Origin: Leptodesmis sichuanensis A121
GTDB taxonomy: Bacteria; Cyanobacteriota; Cyanobacteriia; Leptolyngbyales; Leptolyngbyaceae
DNA: 64,000 nt
Reading direction: 5' to 3'
Assembly (NCBI RefSeq): GCF_021379005.1
Contig: NZ_CP075171.1
Location: forward strand, 2,728,001-2,792,000
Below, piece by piece: positions 38,035 to 44,854 of the stretch. Within the stretch, counting starts at the first letter, position 1. The number at the start of each line of letters is the position of its first letter. The position numbers and the translations under genes are program-made. The notes beneath the pieces are model-generated. The model saw only the letters and a list, made by a program, of their open reading frames with translations, had not been told where the DNA came from and did no database searches.

Positions 38035-38262
38035 ATGTTATCAGTCGCTATCGAACACCGCATTTTCATTGATCCGGTTTTCTACCAGGCAGGCTTCAAA
38101 GATGGCACTCGCTCCATGATGAAGGGTTCTCTTTGTGATAACCACAGCTACCTGGCAGGGTTTAACGCTGGAATTCGGCTCTATCGCTCGTCTATTCCCG
38201 ATGGTATCCAGGAAAGTTACCTGGAACGAGGCCACGGTGATGAGCTTCTAAATCCGCTGTAG
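38035..38262 (+). CDS. Small hypothetical island protein
   Basis: 75 residues from the ATG at 38035, preceded by ACGAGG. Sequence features: RIFIDPVFYQAGFKDGTRSM and SYLAGFNAGIRLYRSS, two similar 'GF..G' stretches that may be an internal duplication. No family recognised. First sizeable ORF to the right of the divergent operator, so it may be repressed by the Cro-like protein. Confidence 0.5.
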   Translation: MLSVAIEHRIFIDPVFYQAGFKDGTRSMMKGSLCDNHSYLAGFNAGIRLYRSSIPDGIQESYLERGHGDELLNPL

Positions 38263-38462
38263 ACCGATGGCTGTCTATACAAGGGCACTAGAGTTTGTCC
38301 AGTCACCGATTAATTAGCGCCGATGGGCGATCGCAGAGGAGGCAACCCGCGATCGCCTATTTCTGGCAGGTCAAGGGAGTGCCGTATGTCTCCCGATCCA
38401 ATCACTTCAATCCCCACTCACTTCACGGGGATGTCCACCAGACCAGATTTTGGAGAATTCTC

Positions 38463-38948
38463 ATGCAAGACATTCAAATCTTTCTCGACTATTTATCATT
38501 GTTACCTGTTGCTATTGCTTTTGCCCTGTTGCTGTTCCATCTGATGAACTGCTGGCAAGACACCGCTACCTCTAGCCAGAACGTAGGAGTGATCGCCTCT
38601 GATAGCAACGCCATGCCTGGACAATTCAACCCGCCTGATCCGGCTCGATTGGCTGAATTGCAACTGGAGGAGGTTTTAGCAGCCTGCCAACCGGAGCTAT
38701 GTAACCAGGAACCGAGCAGCATTCTGGAAATGATTGATCCCTGCAATGTTCTGGGGGTAAGACCAGAGCCGTGTGACCAGGCGGAAGCCAAACAGGGAAT
38801 CACGATTATGAACCCCAGCCGATTGAACTCTGAGCAACTGCGGAAAGAATGCTCCAAGCTGGGAATTCGATGGCGAAATGCGAAAGGCAAAGGCAAGCAC
38901 CTGACCCGACTTGAGATGCTGAATGCCTTGGGAAGAGCGATCGCCTAA
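38463..38948 (+). CDS. Membrane-anchored protein with SAP-like C-terminus
   Basis: 161 residues from the ATG at 38463 (MQDIQIFLDYLSLL). One N-terminal membrane helix (LLPVAIAFALLLFHLM), a Cys- and Pro-containing middle, and a C-terminal SAP-like helix pair (LNSEQLRKECSKLGIRWRNA ... LTRLEMLNAL) that often binds DNA. Function unknown. A hairpin GGGGACTG / CAGTCCCC follows at 38963-38982. Confidence 0.55.
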   Translation: MQDIQIFLDYLSLLPVAIAFALLLFHLMNCWQDTATSSQNVGVIASDSNAMPGQFNPPDPARLAELQLEEVLAACQPELCNQEPSSILEMIDPCNVLGVRPEPCDQAEAKQGITIMNPSRLNSEQLRKECSKLGIRWRNAKGKGKHLTRLEMLNALGRAIA

Positions 38949-38962
38949 CCCAAGTTTTTCAA

Positions 38963-38982
38963 GGGGACTGAAGGCAGTCCCC
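38963..38982 (+). terminator. Hairpin after the SAP-like gene
   Basis: Perfect 8-bp stem GGGGACTG-AAGG-CAGTCCCC without a T-tract; possible terminator between convergent genes. Confidence 0.45.
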
Positions 38983-39064
38983 ACCATCAACCCCTAACTC
39001 CGTCAAAAGCATGGTTAAAAATTTCTAAGTAAAATTTCTGCCGGATGGAAAAGAAGTTTGGGGG

Positions 39065-39538
39065 TCAGTACCCTGGAGACATAATTTTCTTACAGGTCAA
39101 CTCCATTCCCCGTGTAATGGCGCTATCTTGCACTACGGGTCTTTCCCCGGCACCCGCAGATTCTATAAGTGTTCCGTTCTTGTAGTAAGAAACTTTTTGC
39201 TCAAACGCCCGCCGTTCTCTACAAGCAAATCCGTAATCAATTTCAATCAGCCCTTGCTTGTCACTGGTCAGCATTGATAAAACGAACTTGTCTTGACTGG
39301 ACTTTTCCTCGTCCCAGTAGACTTTACGGCCATCCTGCAACGTTGCAACTGAAATTAATTTATCCAGATTGGTTGCTGATTTTGTAGGGGTAGCTGTAGG
39401 CGCTGTTCTATTGCACATCCGGCTCAGGTCAATCATTCGCCCGCTGGTATCGATCATGTAACAGGCTGGCTGAGCGATCGCAGGAGCAGCAAGCAAAGCG
39501 ATCGGAGCGGCAAGCAGGGCAACTTGTAGAAATCTCAT
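39065..39538 (-). CDS. Secreted hypothetical protein
   Basis: 157 residues with a clear signal peptide (LQVALLAAPIALLAAPAIAQ, cleavage after AIAQ or AIA). The mature part has four Cys (ACYMIDTSG, SRMCNRT, FACRERR, LTCKKI) that could form two disulfides, and a short Thr/Pro linker. No known domain recognised. Convergent to the SAP-like gene and not obviously linked to the mobile functions. Confidence 0.65.
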   Translation of the reverse strand: MRFLQVALLAAPIALLAAPAIAQPACYMIDTSGRMIDLSRMCNRTAPTATPTKSATNLDKLISVATLQDGRKVYWDEEKSSQDKFVLSMLTSDKQGLIEIDYGFACRERRAFEQKVSYYKNGTLIESAGAGERPVVQDSAITRGMELTCKKIMSPGY

Positions 39539-39764
39539 GGCATTGAGGGAATATAGAGGCTTCAGATCCTCAATACGCAGGGTCTATTCTACTTTCCCCA
39601 GAGATTAAGTGAAAATTGGATGAAGAAAAACTCAGTGGAAGGAGCTTTTTATCATCTCCCCTTGGAAATCGTCACCTATCTGCAATGCCCATGTGGAAGA
39701 AAAGTATTGGATTGAGGCAAGATGGAGTGTTATCAAAAGAGCGTAGATAAAGTTCCAGGTTGAT

Positions 39765-40682
39765 TTGCTACTGCATCTCACATCTCAGCCCCAACAACCT
39801 ATACTCTGCTTGGAAACGATCAGTGATCGGCCAAGCCATTATGACAAACTCTTCAGAATCTGCCATGAGATAGCTCAATTACCTGAAAACTGCCTCGACA
39901 TCACCATCGATTTTAACTACTGCGAATTCTTAGGTCATACGGGTGTCGCCTTCCTGGGTGGATTAGCCCATCTCATTCAGGCACGAGGTGGTCGCGTCAG
40001 TTTCAACTGGGATAGTCTCCGCTCAAATATTTGCATGAACCTGGCTCAAAATGGGTTTCTCTATCACTTTGGCTACGGCTCCTCATCGTGGGATGGTAAT
40101 TCAATCCCCTACCGCTACGACCTCCACTACAACGCTACTGCGCTCGGAGACTATCTCAGATACAAGTGGCTGGGAAAAGGGTGGGTCAATATCAGTTCAG
40201 GGTTACAAAAAGTAATCGCAGACAACGTCTTAGAAATCTACCTCAATGCCTTCGACCATAGCCAGTCTGAAATCGGTGTGTTTAGCTGTGGTCAACATTA
40301 TCCCAAACTGGAAATGCTGCACCTCACCGTCATCGACTTCGGAATCGGTATTCCTACCAGCGTCTGCTCCTTACCCCAAAACGTCCTTTTTACTGCCAAA
40401 GAAGCTCTATCCTGGGCGTTCGAGCCTGGAAACACCACAAAACAAAATGGCATTTCTCGCGGTTTAGGGTTAAATCTATTGCAGGAGTTCATAGCTAAAA
40501 ATCATGGAAACTTGATGATTTTCAGTAACAACGGCTATGTCGCCATAGACGATAATGGAATGAGATATGAGAACAAGGATATTAATTTTTCTGGAACGCT
40601 TGTAAACATTGCCCTTCGGTGCGATGAGCAGTATTACTGCCTAGCATCCGAAGTTCCGTCGATTGAGGAACCGCTGTTTTAA
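39765..40682 (+). CDS. GHKL ATPase with STAS-like N-terminal domain
   Basis: 305 residues from a TTG at 39765; no in-frame ATG exists before residue 91 and an in-frame stop lies at 39744-39746, so a non-ATG start is needed. Residues 45-100 look STAS-like (LDITIDFNYCEFLGHTGVAF). Residues 145-260 carry GHKL/HATPase motifs: N-box ExxxNA at 157-162 (LEIYLNAFDHS), G1 DFGIGIP at 191-197, G2 RGLGLNLL at 232-239. This is the fold of anti-sigma and histidine kinases, without a phospho-acceptor His domain. First gene of a tight three-gene set with a DUF4325 protein and a PIN nuclease. Confidence 0.8.
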   Translation: MLLHLTSQPQQPILCLETISDRPSHYDKLFRICHEIAQLPENCLDITIDFNYCEFLGHTGVAFLGGLAHLIQARGGRVSFNWDSLRSNICMNLAQNGFLYHFGYGSSSWDGNSIPYRYDLHYNATALGDYLRYKWLGKGWVNISSGLQKVIADNVLEIYLNAFDHSQSEIGVFSCGQHYPKLEMLHLTVIDFGIGIPTSVCSLPQNVLFTAKEALSWAFEPGNTTKQNGISRGLGLNLLQEFIAKNHGNLMIFSNNGYVAIDDNGMRYENKDINFSGTLVNIALRCDEQYYCLASEVPSIEEPLF

Positions 40683-40699
40683 CCGAGGGAGAGTCAGGC

Positions 40700-41047
40700 A
40701 TGAACTATAAGATCTATGAAATCACAGGAGAATACGCCACTGATGCCGATAGTGGGCAGCAGGTCTATGACCTCATTCATCCTGCACTCCTTGCTGGTAA
40801 CTCTGTAGAGCTAGACTTCAGCGGGATCAGTGTATTTGCGTCTGCTTTCTTCAACTTTGCGATCGGGCAACTCCTAAAAGACCTTTCTCCTGACACACTC
40901 AACAAACTTCTCAAAATCACAGAACTATCTCCTAATGGATACAGCATTCTGAAGCGCGTCGTTGAGAATGCCAAGCATTATTATTCAGATGTGCAATATC
41001 AAAATGCGGTAGATACTGTTCTGGAAGAGTACGCTGCCAGTTTCTAG
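40700..41047 (+). CDS. STAS-like protein (DUF4325)
   Basis: 115 residues, 17 bp after the GHKL gene, with GAGGGAGAG before the ATG. VELDFSGISVFASAFFNFAIGQLL is the DUF4325 signature: an anti-sigma-antagonist-like fold in which the Asp-Phe-Ser-Gly strand is followed by the helix normally bearing the phosphorylated Ser. DUF4325 proteins commonly sit next to GHKL ATPases, suggesting a partner-switch pair. Confidence 0.8.
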   Translation: MNYKIYEITGEYATDADSGQQVYDLIHPALLAGNSVELDFSGISVFASAFFNFAIGQLLKDLSPDTLNKLLKITELSPNGYSILKRVVENAKHYYSDVQYQNAVDTVLEEYAASF

Positions 41048-41050
41048 ACT

Positions 41051-41683
41051 ATGCCCATCAATCTCACCATTCAGGCGGAAGTCATTGACATTCGTAGCGA
41101 TACTCCACGCCAGGATGATATTTTTCTGGTCGATACCAATGTTTGGCTCTGGCAGACCTATACCAACGCGATCGCCTCGTCTCCCAATGCTCCTAACAAA
41201 ATTCGAGCCTATACTCCCTACCTCAGTAAGGCGCGAAGAAATGGGGCTACTTTGGTCTACTCTGGCTTAATCCTGTCAGAGCTTGCTCATGTTATTGAGA
41301 AAACCGAACGCCAGATTTATAACCAGCAGACTGGCATCACTCTGAATGCCAAAGAATATCGTCATAATTACCCTGCTGAACGGGCAAACGTCGTAGCAGA
41401 GGTTGAATCAGCTTGGAAACAGGTGGAAGGACTGGCGGTGCCAATTGATTTAGTGGTTAATGAAGAAATAACCAATGCTTCTCTAGCTCGATTCAAGTCT
41501 CAAGCCCTTGATGGTTACGACCTCCTGATCCTTGAAGCTATCCGCAGAGCAGGAGCAGGACAGGTCAAAGTGATCACAGATGACATGGATTATGCTGGTG
41601 TTCCTGACATTCAGGTTTTTACCCAAAACGGTTTGGTGATTCAACAGGCAACTTCACAAGGGAAGTTGCTTTCTACCCGATAA
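41051..41683 (+). CDS. PIN-domain nuclease-like protein
   Basis: 210 residues, only 3 bp after the DUF4325 gene. PIN acidic residues are in place: Asp28 (FLVDTNVW), Glu77 (LILSELAHVI), Asp154/Asp157 (ALDGYDLLILEA) and Asp177 (KVITDDMDY). It is longer than VapC toxins (about 130 residues) because of a helical insertion (about residues 85-130). Expected to be a metal-dependent RNase; the two upstream genes may control it. This combination is not one I know as a described system. Confidence 0.78.
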   Translation: MPINLTIQAEVIDIRSDTPRQDDIFLVDTNVWLWQTYTNAIASSPNAPNKIRAYTPYLSKARRNGATLVYSGLILSELAHVIEKTERQIYNQQTGITLNAKEYRHNYPAERANVVAEVESAWKQVEGLAVPIDLVVNEEITNASLARFKSQALDGYDLLILEAIRRAGAGQVKVITDDMDYAGVPDIQVFTQNGLVIQQATSQGKLLSTR

Positions 41684-41770
41684 TTACAGACGCAGATAAC
41701 AACCGAAAATACTTTTTTTACATAAAATTATAGATTAAGATTTCGTGAAGGCTGCAAATGTAGGGATATT

Positions 41771-41790
41771 TTAGAGAGAAGGTTCTCTAA
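41771..41790. promoter_or_regulatory. Palindromic operator-like site
   Basis: TTAGAGA-GAAGGT-TCTCTAA, perfect 7-bp arms, 15 bp before the start of the coiled-coil gene at 41806. Confidence 0.4.
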
Positions 41791-41805
41791 TTTATTTGGC
41801 ATCTG

Positions 41806-42174
41806 ATGATGGACGACAAGGCATTGTTCGACTACTGGCATCAACGAGTTGAGTTAAGAAACACCCATCTCTTGGATAGTCCTGAACATCTAAAAACGCC
41901 TACGCTGCGCCATGAATACACCAATTATGATGATCTTCGCTTCTTGAGAGAAGTTCAGCAGCTTGATGAACTAGAGCGCAGTAAAGTTATTGCCATCATT
42001 AAATATGAGTGTACTGCTAAAGTTCTCCAACACCGGGCAAGCAGACTTCGCGATCGCGCCAATAAGCTAGAAGATGCCTGCAACGAGCTAGACGAGAAAA
42101 AAACAAGCTACATAACATCATTAGGGCACTACAGAAAAAGCTATTTGGAAAGGATAAAGAGATTGAAAGGCTAG
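41806..42174 (+). CDS. Coiled-coil protein, zero-frame part (frameshift at A7)
   Basis: 122 residues as an open frame. Residues 1-100 (MMDDKALFDYWHQRVEL ... VQQLDELERSKVIAIIKYEC) look like ordinary coding sequence ending in a coiled coil (RASRLRDRANKLEDACNELDEK). At seven A (42097-42103) the coding potential moves to the -1 frame: KNKLHNIIRALQKKLFGKDK continues the coiled coil into 42404. Either one A has been lost or slippage makes a protein of about 199 residues. Function unknown; right part of the island. Confidence 0.6.
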   Translation: MMDDKALFDYWHQRVELRNTHLLDSPEHLKTPTLRHEYTNYDDLRFLREVQQLDELERSKVIAIIKYECTAKVLQHRASRLRDRANKLEDACNELDEKKTSYITSLGHYRKSYLERIKRLKG

Positions 42175-42197
42175 AAAAACGAATCAACAGCCTGGAA

Positions 42198-42404
42198 ATG
42201 GCAAACGAAGCCCTCCAAGCAGAAGCAGAACAAGGCAAAGCTCATGCAGAATTGCTTGCAGAGTTTGAGCAACTCAAAAAACAATACGAAACGGTCGAAA
42301 GGCAGAGACTCAAGCTCGCTAAGAATAATCAAACCCACTTTCCGCCCTTTAAGTGTCACACTCAAACATTTAACCCTGAAAGCCTTGCTGAGCAAAGAAT
42401 ATGA
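42198..42404 (+). pseudogene. Coiled-coil protein, -1 frame continuation
   Basis: The frame is open from 42093; the first ATG is at 42198 (MANEALQAEAEQGKAHAELL). It continues the coiled coil of the 41806 gene (KEIERLEKRINSLE before the ATG) and ends NPESLAEQRI. Unlikely to be a separate gene because it lacks a ribosome site. Confidence 0.55.
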
Positions 42405-42537
42405 GGCTATTAGTTCGCATGAACCATTAGAGCGCAGTTGAGAATAGATGCTGTTTATTGAGATAAATCTCTGGCCAAGGCTTCTGGGAGTCCGTGGCTG
42501 CGTCGTTAATCCCTGATGTGCCAGTTGAAAGTGCGGA

Positions 42538-42732
42538 ATGTGGGATCAAAGTCTAGGAGGAAGAGTTGCCCATACAGAACGCTACAAGCAGAAGCGTGAT
42601 GAAGCCATGAATCAGGTTCGAGAACTAAAGCAACAAATTCAGACTTTGAAAGAAGAAAATTCAAGCCTTCGTCAGGTAAATGATCAGTTAAGCAGCGAAC
42701 TTGAGAGACTTAAGAAACAGACCAAATTGTGA
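42538..42732 (+). CDS. Small coiled-coil protein
   Basis: 64 residues: basic start (RYKQKRDEAMNQV) and Leu/Gln/Glu heptads (RELKQQIQTLKEENSSLRQV). No ribosome site is visible and the 133 bp before it hold nothing recognised, so the start is uncertain. It lies directly ahead of the coiled-coil/HNH pair. Confidence 0.4.
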   Translation: MWDQSLGGRVAHTERYKQKRDEAMNQVRELKQQIQTLKEENSSLRQVNDQLSSELERLKKQTKL

Positions 42733-42751
42733 ATTGTGGAAATCAGAAGAA

Positions 42752-43147
42752 ATGAAGCTGGTTGAGCTAAAGGCAAAAGTCTACGAGTTGTCTGGAGTGG
42801 ACACAACTCAGCAACTCAAGGCTAAGTACAAGGATCTGAAGACGCTAGATATGCGGCGTAAGGATGCTTGGATGAAAGCGCTGTCCATCCTTCAAGATCA
42901 GCAAAAAGAATTTAACCACTGGTTAGAGAACCCACCAGAAGAGTACCAGCAGCTCTTTGCAGAAATTGAGGATGTTTCAAGGCTGTATGACCAGAAGCGA
43001 ACCGAGTTCAAACAAGTAGGGGCAGAAGTTAGGGCGATCGTGAGCGATCTTGAGGAGCTAGCAGGTGAATGTCAAGATGAGGCAACCACTTTAAGGCAGG
43101 AAGTTAAAACGGCAAGGCAAATTAAGAAAAAAATTCAACTGAATTAA
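42752..43147 (+). CDS. Coiled-coil protein paired with HNH nuclease
   Basis: 131 residues from the ATG at 42752 (MKLVELKAKVYELSGVDTTQ). The N-terminus looks like a small compact domain (KAKVYELSGVDTTQQLKAKY), then a long helical region with a conserved-looking LENPPEEYQQLFAEI segment and a C-terminal coiled coil. Its stop overlaps the HNH start by one base (TAATG), so the two are translationally coupled. It could be an immunity or sensor partner of the nuclease; this is inference. Confidence 0.6.
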   Translation: MKLVELKAKVYELSGVDTTQQLKAKYKDLKTLDMRRKDAWMKALSILQDQQKEFNHWLENPPEEYQQLFAEIEDVSRLYDQKRTEFKQVGAEVRAIVSDLEELAGECQDEATTLRQEVKTARQIKKKIQLN

Positions 43148-43761
43148 TGAGCATTACTCTGAACCTGATTAGAGACACGTTGAGCCAGTTGGGTGGTAAA
43201 GCGTCTTGTTGCGAAATTGCTGGAGCAATCCACCAACAAGGCTACGAGCAAAAATATTCAGAAGTAGATCTCACTGTCCGCAGAATTGTCTACACCCACT
43301 GCCCTCAACACGTTGAGGAATACCTTGGTCAACCAGTCTTTGAGGCATTGGATGCTCGGTACTACGGCTTCTGGAATCCCTCCAAGAAATACAGCGATCG
43401 CTATGTACAAGCACTTTACAGAAAAAAGCTGCTTAATTCCTGGAATACGTGCATGGTTACAGGAGTAAAGATTCAGTGCAAAGCTTCACACATCAAACCG
43501 CGCCATCAATGTACATCCCAAGAAGAGCAAATCAACGTGTTTAATGGTTTGCTACTCAGTCCTGCAATCGATGAACTATTTGACAAGGGACTAATCAGTT
43601 TTGACGAGCAAGGGCAAATCCTATTTGCTTCAGAGCTTAAGCTGCATGAAATTCAGCTATTAGGATTGTCAGATCGAATGAAACTGCGAGGGATTAGGAG
43701 TGGAAATCGTTATTTCCTCCAATACCACCGGAACAAAATTTTCCTCGGACAGGAAAAGTAG
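43147..43761 (+). CDS. HNH endonuclease with winged-helix-like N-terminus
   Basis: 204 residues. The C-terminal half is an HNH/HNH_2-type nuclease: SWNTCMVTGVKIQCKASHIKPRHQ (His115 in the ASHIKP motif), NVFNGLLLSPAIDELFDKGLI (Asn133, Asp142) and FDEQGQILF. Residues 1-60 (TLSQLGGKASCCEIAGAIHQQGY ... DLTVRRIVYTHC) look like a winged helix. This build is seen in restriction-like and defence nucleases. Coupled to the coiled-coil protein before it. Confidence 0.8.
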   Translation: MSITLNLIRDTLSQLGGKASCCEIAGAIHQQGYEQKYSEVDLTVRRIVYTHCPQHVEEYLGQPVFEALDARYYGFWNPSKKYSDRYVQALYRKKLLNSWNTCMVTGVKIQCKASHIKPRHQCTSQEEQINVFNGLLLSPAIDELFDKGLISFDEQGQILFASELKLHEIQLLGLSDRMKLRGIRSGNRYFLQYHRNKIFLGQEK

Positions 43762-43846
43762 TCTCCTTAGTAGATTAATCTACTATAAAAGTAAATGCCC
43801 GGTATCCTCATTACCGGGCTTGAGGAGAATTAGATTAGACCGCAAG

Positions 43847-44095
43847 TTACTCAAAAAGATTTATTCGTTTGGTCAGGATCTGCATGACCTCACCCTGGTT
43901 AATGGTTGGAAGCGGCCTAGACCATTCATCTGGTCTTGCGTAGCCATACTGGAACAAAGTCATTACGAAGAAATGCACCACTTGCGGGCTTCCGATCGCC
44001 AGCACCCGCAGAATGTCAGGAGAAGGGCGATCGCGTAAATCGATAAAAGGTAGTTCAGAGGAAAGAGCCTCTTGATTACGCGGGTTCTCTGTCAT
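43847..44095 (-). CDS. Small conserved cyanobacterial protein, unknown function
   Basis: 82 residues from the ATG at 44095 (MTENPRNQEALSSELPFIDL). The pattern LPFIDL.DRPSP.ILRVLAIGSPQVV ... YGYARPDEWSRPLPT ... GEVMQILTKRI recalls a family of roughly 80-100-residue proteins often found in cyanobacteria, in many copies. No function is known to me. Confidence 0.6.
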   Translation of the reverse strand: MTENPRNQEALSSELPFIDLRDRPSPDILRVLAIGSPQVVHFFVMTLFQYGYARPDEWSRPLPTINQGEVMQILTKRINLFE

Positions 44096-44173
44096 GATAG
44101 TTTCAACTCCATCTAGGGGTAAGCCATCGCGATCGCCGACCAAAGCTGAAGCGATGGCTTTTTGACACCCCTA

Positions 44174-44211
44174 TATTCTCATTTTTTAGACATAGCGGCA
44201 AGATGAGAATA
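44174..44211. promoter_or_regulatory. Operator of the right Cro-like gene
   Basis: TATTCTCAT (44174-44182) inverted as ATGAGAATA (44203-44211), just upstream of the start at 44228. The half-site TGAGA(A/G)TA is shared with the operator arms at 37783-37892. Confidence 0.6.
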
Positions 44212-44227
44212 CTGGCACCATTAAGGG

Positions 44228-44443
44228 ATGGGAGCAAAAAACCGCATTATGGAACTCTTAGCCCAGCAGGGCATTACCCGGTATCGTTTTTGGCAAGACA
44301 CCGGGTTGAGTCGGGCAACCGCCTACCGCCTTTGTGATGATCCAACTTATATTCCTACTGGGGAAGTGATTGAAAAGATTTGTCGTGCTTATGACTGGCA
44401 GCCGGGAGACTTCATTATTTATGAGCCGGATGGGGAGAAGTAG
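44228..44443 (+). CDS. Cro/C1-type helix-turn-helix protein
   Basis: 71 residues: GITRYRFWQDTGLSRATAYRLCDDP is the HTH, and the end QPGDFIIYEPDGEK is typical of short C1-like regulators. Paralogue of the repressor at 37570-37785. The gene lies close to the right end of the island and may control exit from integration or the nearby nuclease genes. Confidence 0.85.
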   Translation: MGAKNRIMELLAQQGITRYRFWQDTGLSRATAYRLCDDPTYIPTGEVIEKICRAYDWQPGDFIIYEPDGEK

Positions 44444-44480
44444 TAAGAAGCTTTGTGAAGCTTAGATGAAGCTGAACGGT

Positions 44481-44501
44481 TTGGGTGTAATTTGGGTGTA
44501 A
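44481..44501 (+). promoter_or_regulatory. Probable integrase arm-type sites, right
   Basis: TTGGGTGTAA at 44481-44490 and 44492-44501, the same motif and 11-base period as at 26444-26464, 44 bp from the right attachment core. Confidence 0.6.
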
Positions 44502-44545
44502 GAATTCGCGAAAAAGCCTCAAATACCTGCAGAAAAAGGATTGAT

Positions 44546-44594
44546 AGCTGATTTGTAATCAGCCGGTCGCAAGTTCGAGTCTTGTCACCAGCTT
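44546..44594 (+). other. attR: 49-bp attachment core (tRNA-Thr fragment)
   Basis: Identical to 26278-26326. It holds the tRNA-Thr sequence from the anticodon stem to the 3' end but no acceptor 5' strand or D arm, so it is not a tRNA gene. Confidence 0.93.
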
Positions 44595-44670
44595 CGGGTT
44601 TTCAAGCCCTTTAGCTCTTGCTGCTATGCATTTTGTAGGCCAATGTATTCAGCTATGTGAGGCTATACAA

Positions 44671-44843
44671 ACCTGGCCCCTTTGCCAGGTCAGCATAAAT
44701 GTGAGTAGGAGAAGTTCTACCCAGGAGAGAATGTTAATCCACTCCCCGTGCTGAAGCGACTGGGAGTGGATCAATCCATTTTCTTGACGTTTTGATGCCA
44801 AAGCTTCTAGTGGCTAAAGTCGAGTTGAAGAAACCCGGTTTCT
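44671..44843. repeat. Cluster of hairpins right of the island
   Basis: Three perfect stems: ACCTGGC/GCCAGGT (44671-44690), ATCCACTCCC/GGGAGTGGAT (44737-44771) and AGAAACC/GGTTTCT (44829-44843). The last is a common interspersed cyanobacterial palindrome and could end transcription of the minus-strand gene that stops at 44855. No gene in 44595-44854. Confidence 0.5.
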
Positions 44844-44854
44844 AGACTGGCGCT

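Larger units (their letters stand above)
26278..44594. mobile_element. Integrative genomic island in tRNA-Thr (about 18.3 kb)
   Basis: Bounded by identical 49-bp direct repeats at 26278-26326 (inside the intact tRNA) and 44546-44594 (tRNA fragment). A tyrosine integrase starts 177 bp from the left repeat. Tandem TTGGGTGTAA motifs lie just inside both ends. The content is accessory: replication module, two insertion sequences, nucleases, repressors and small unknown genes. One repeat unit plus cargo is 18,268 bp. Confidence 0.93.

Noticed and set aside
44546-44594. Second tRNA-Thr gene
   Set aside because: Only the 3' part is present; no acceptor 5' strand or D arm. It is the right attachment repeat.
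44737-44771. Right end of an IS200/IS605-type element
   Set aside because: The 10-bp stem with a GCTGAAGCG loop recalls such ends, but no transposase, TnpB or left end is present.
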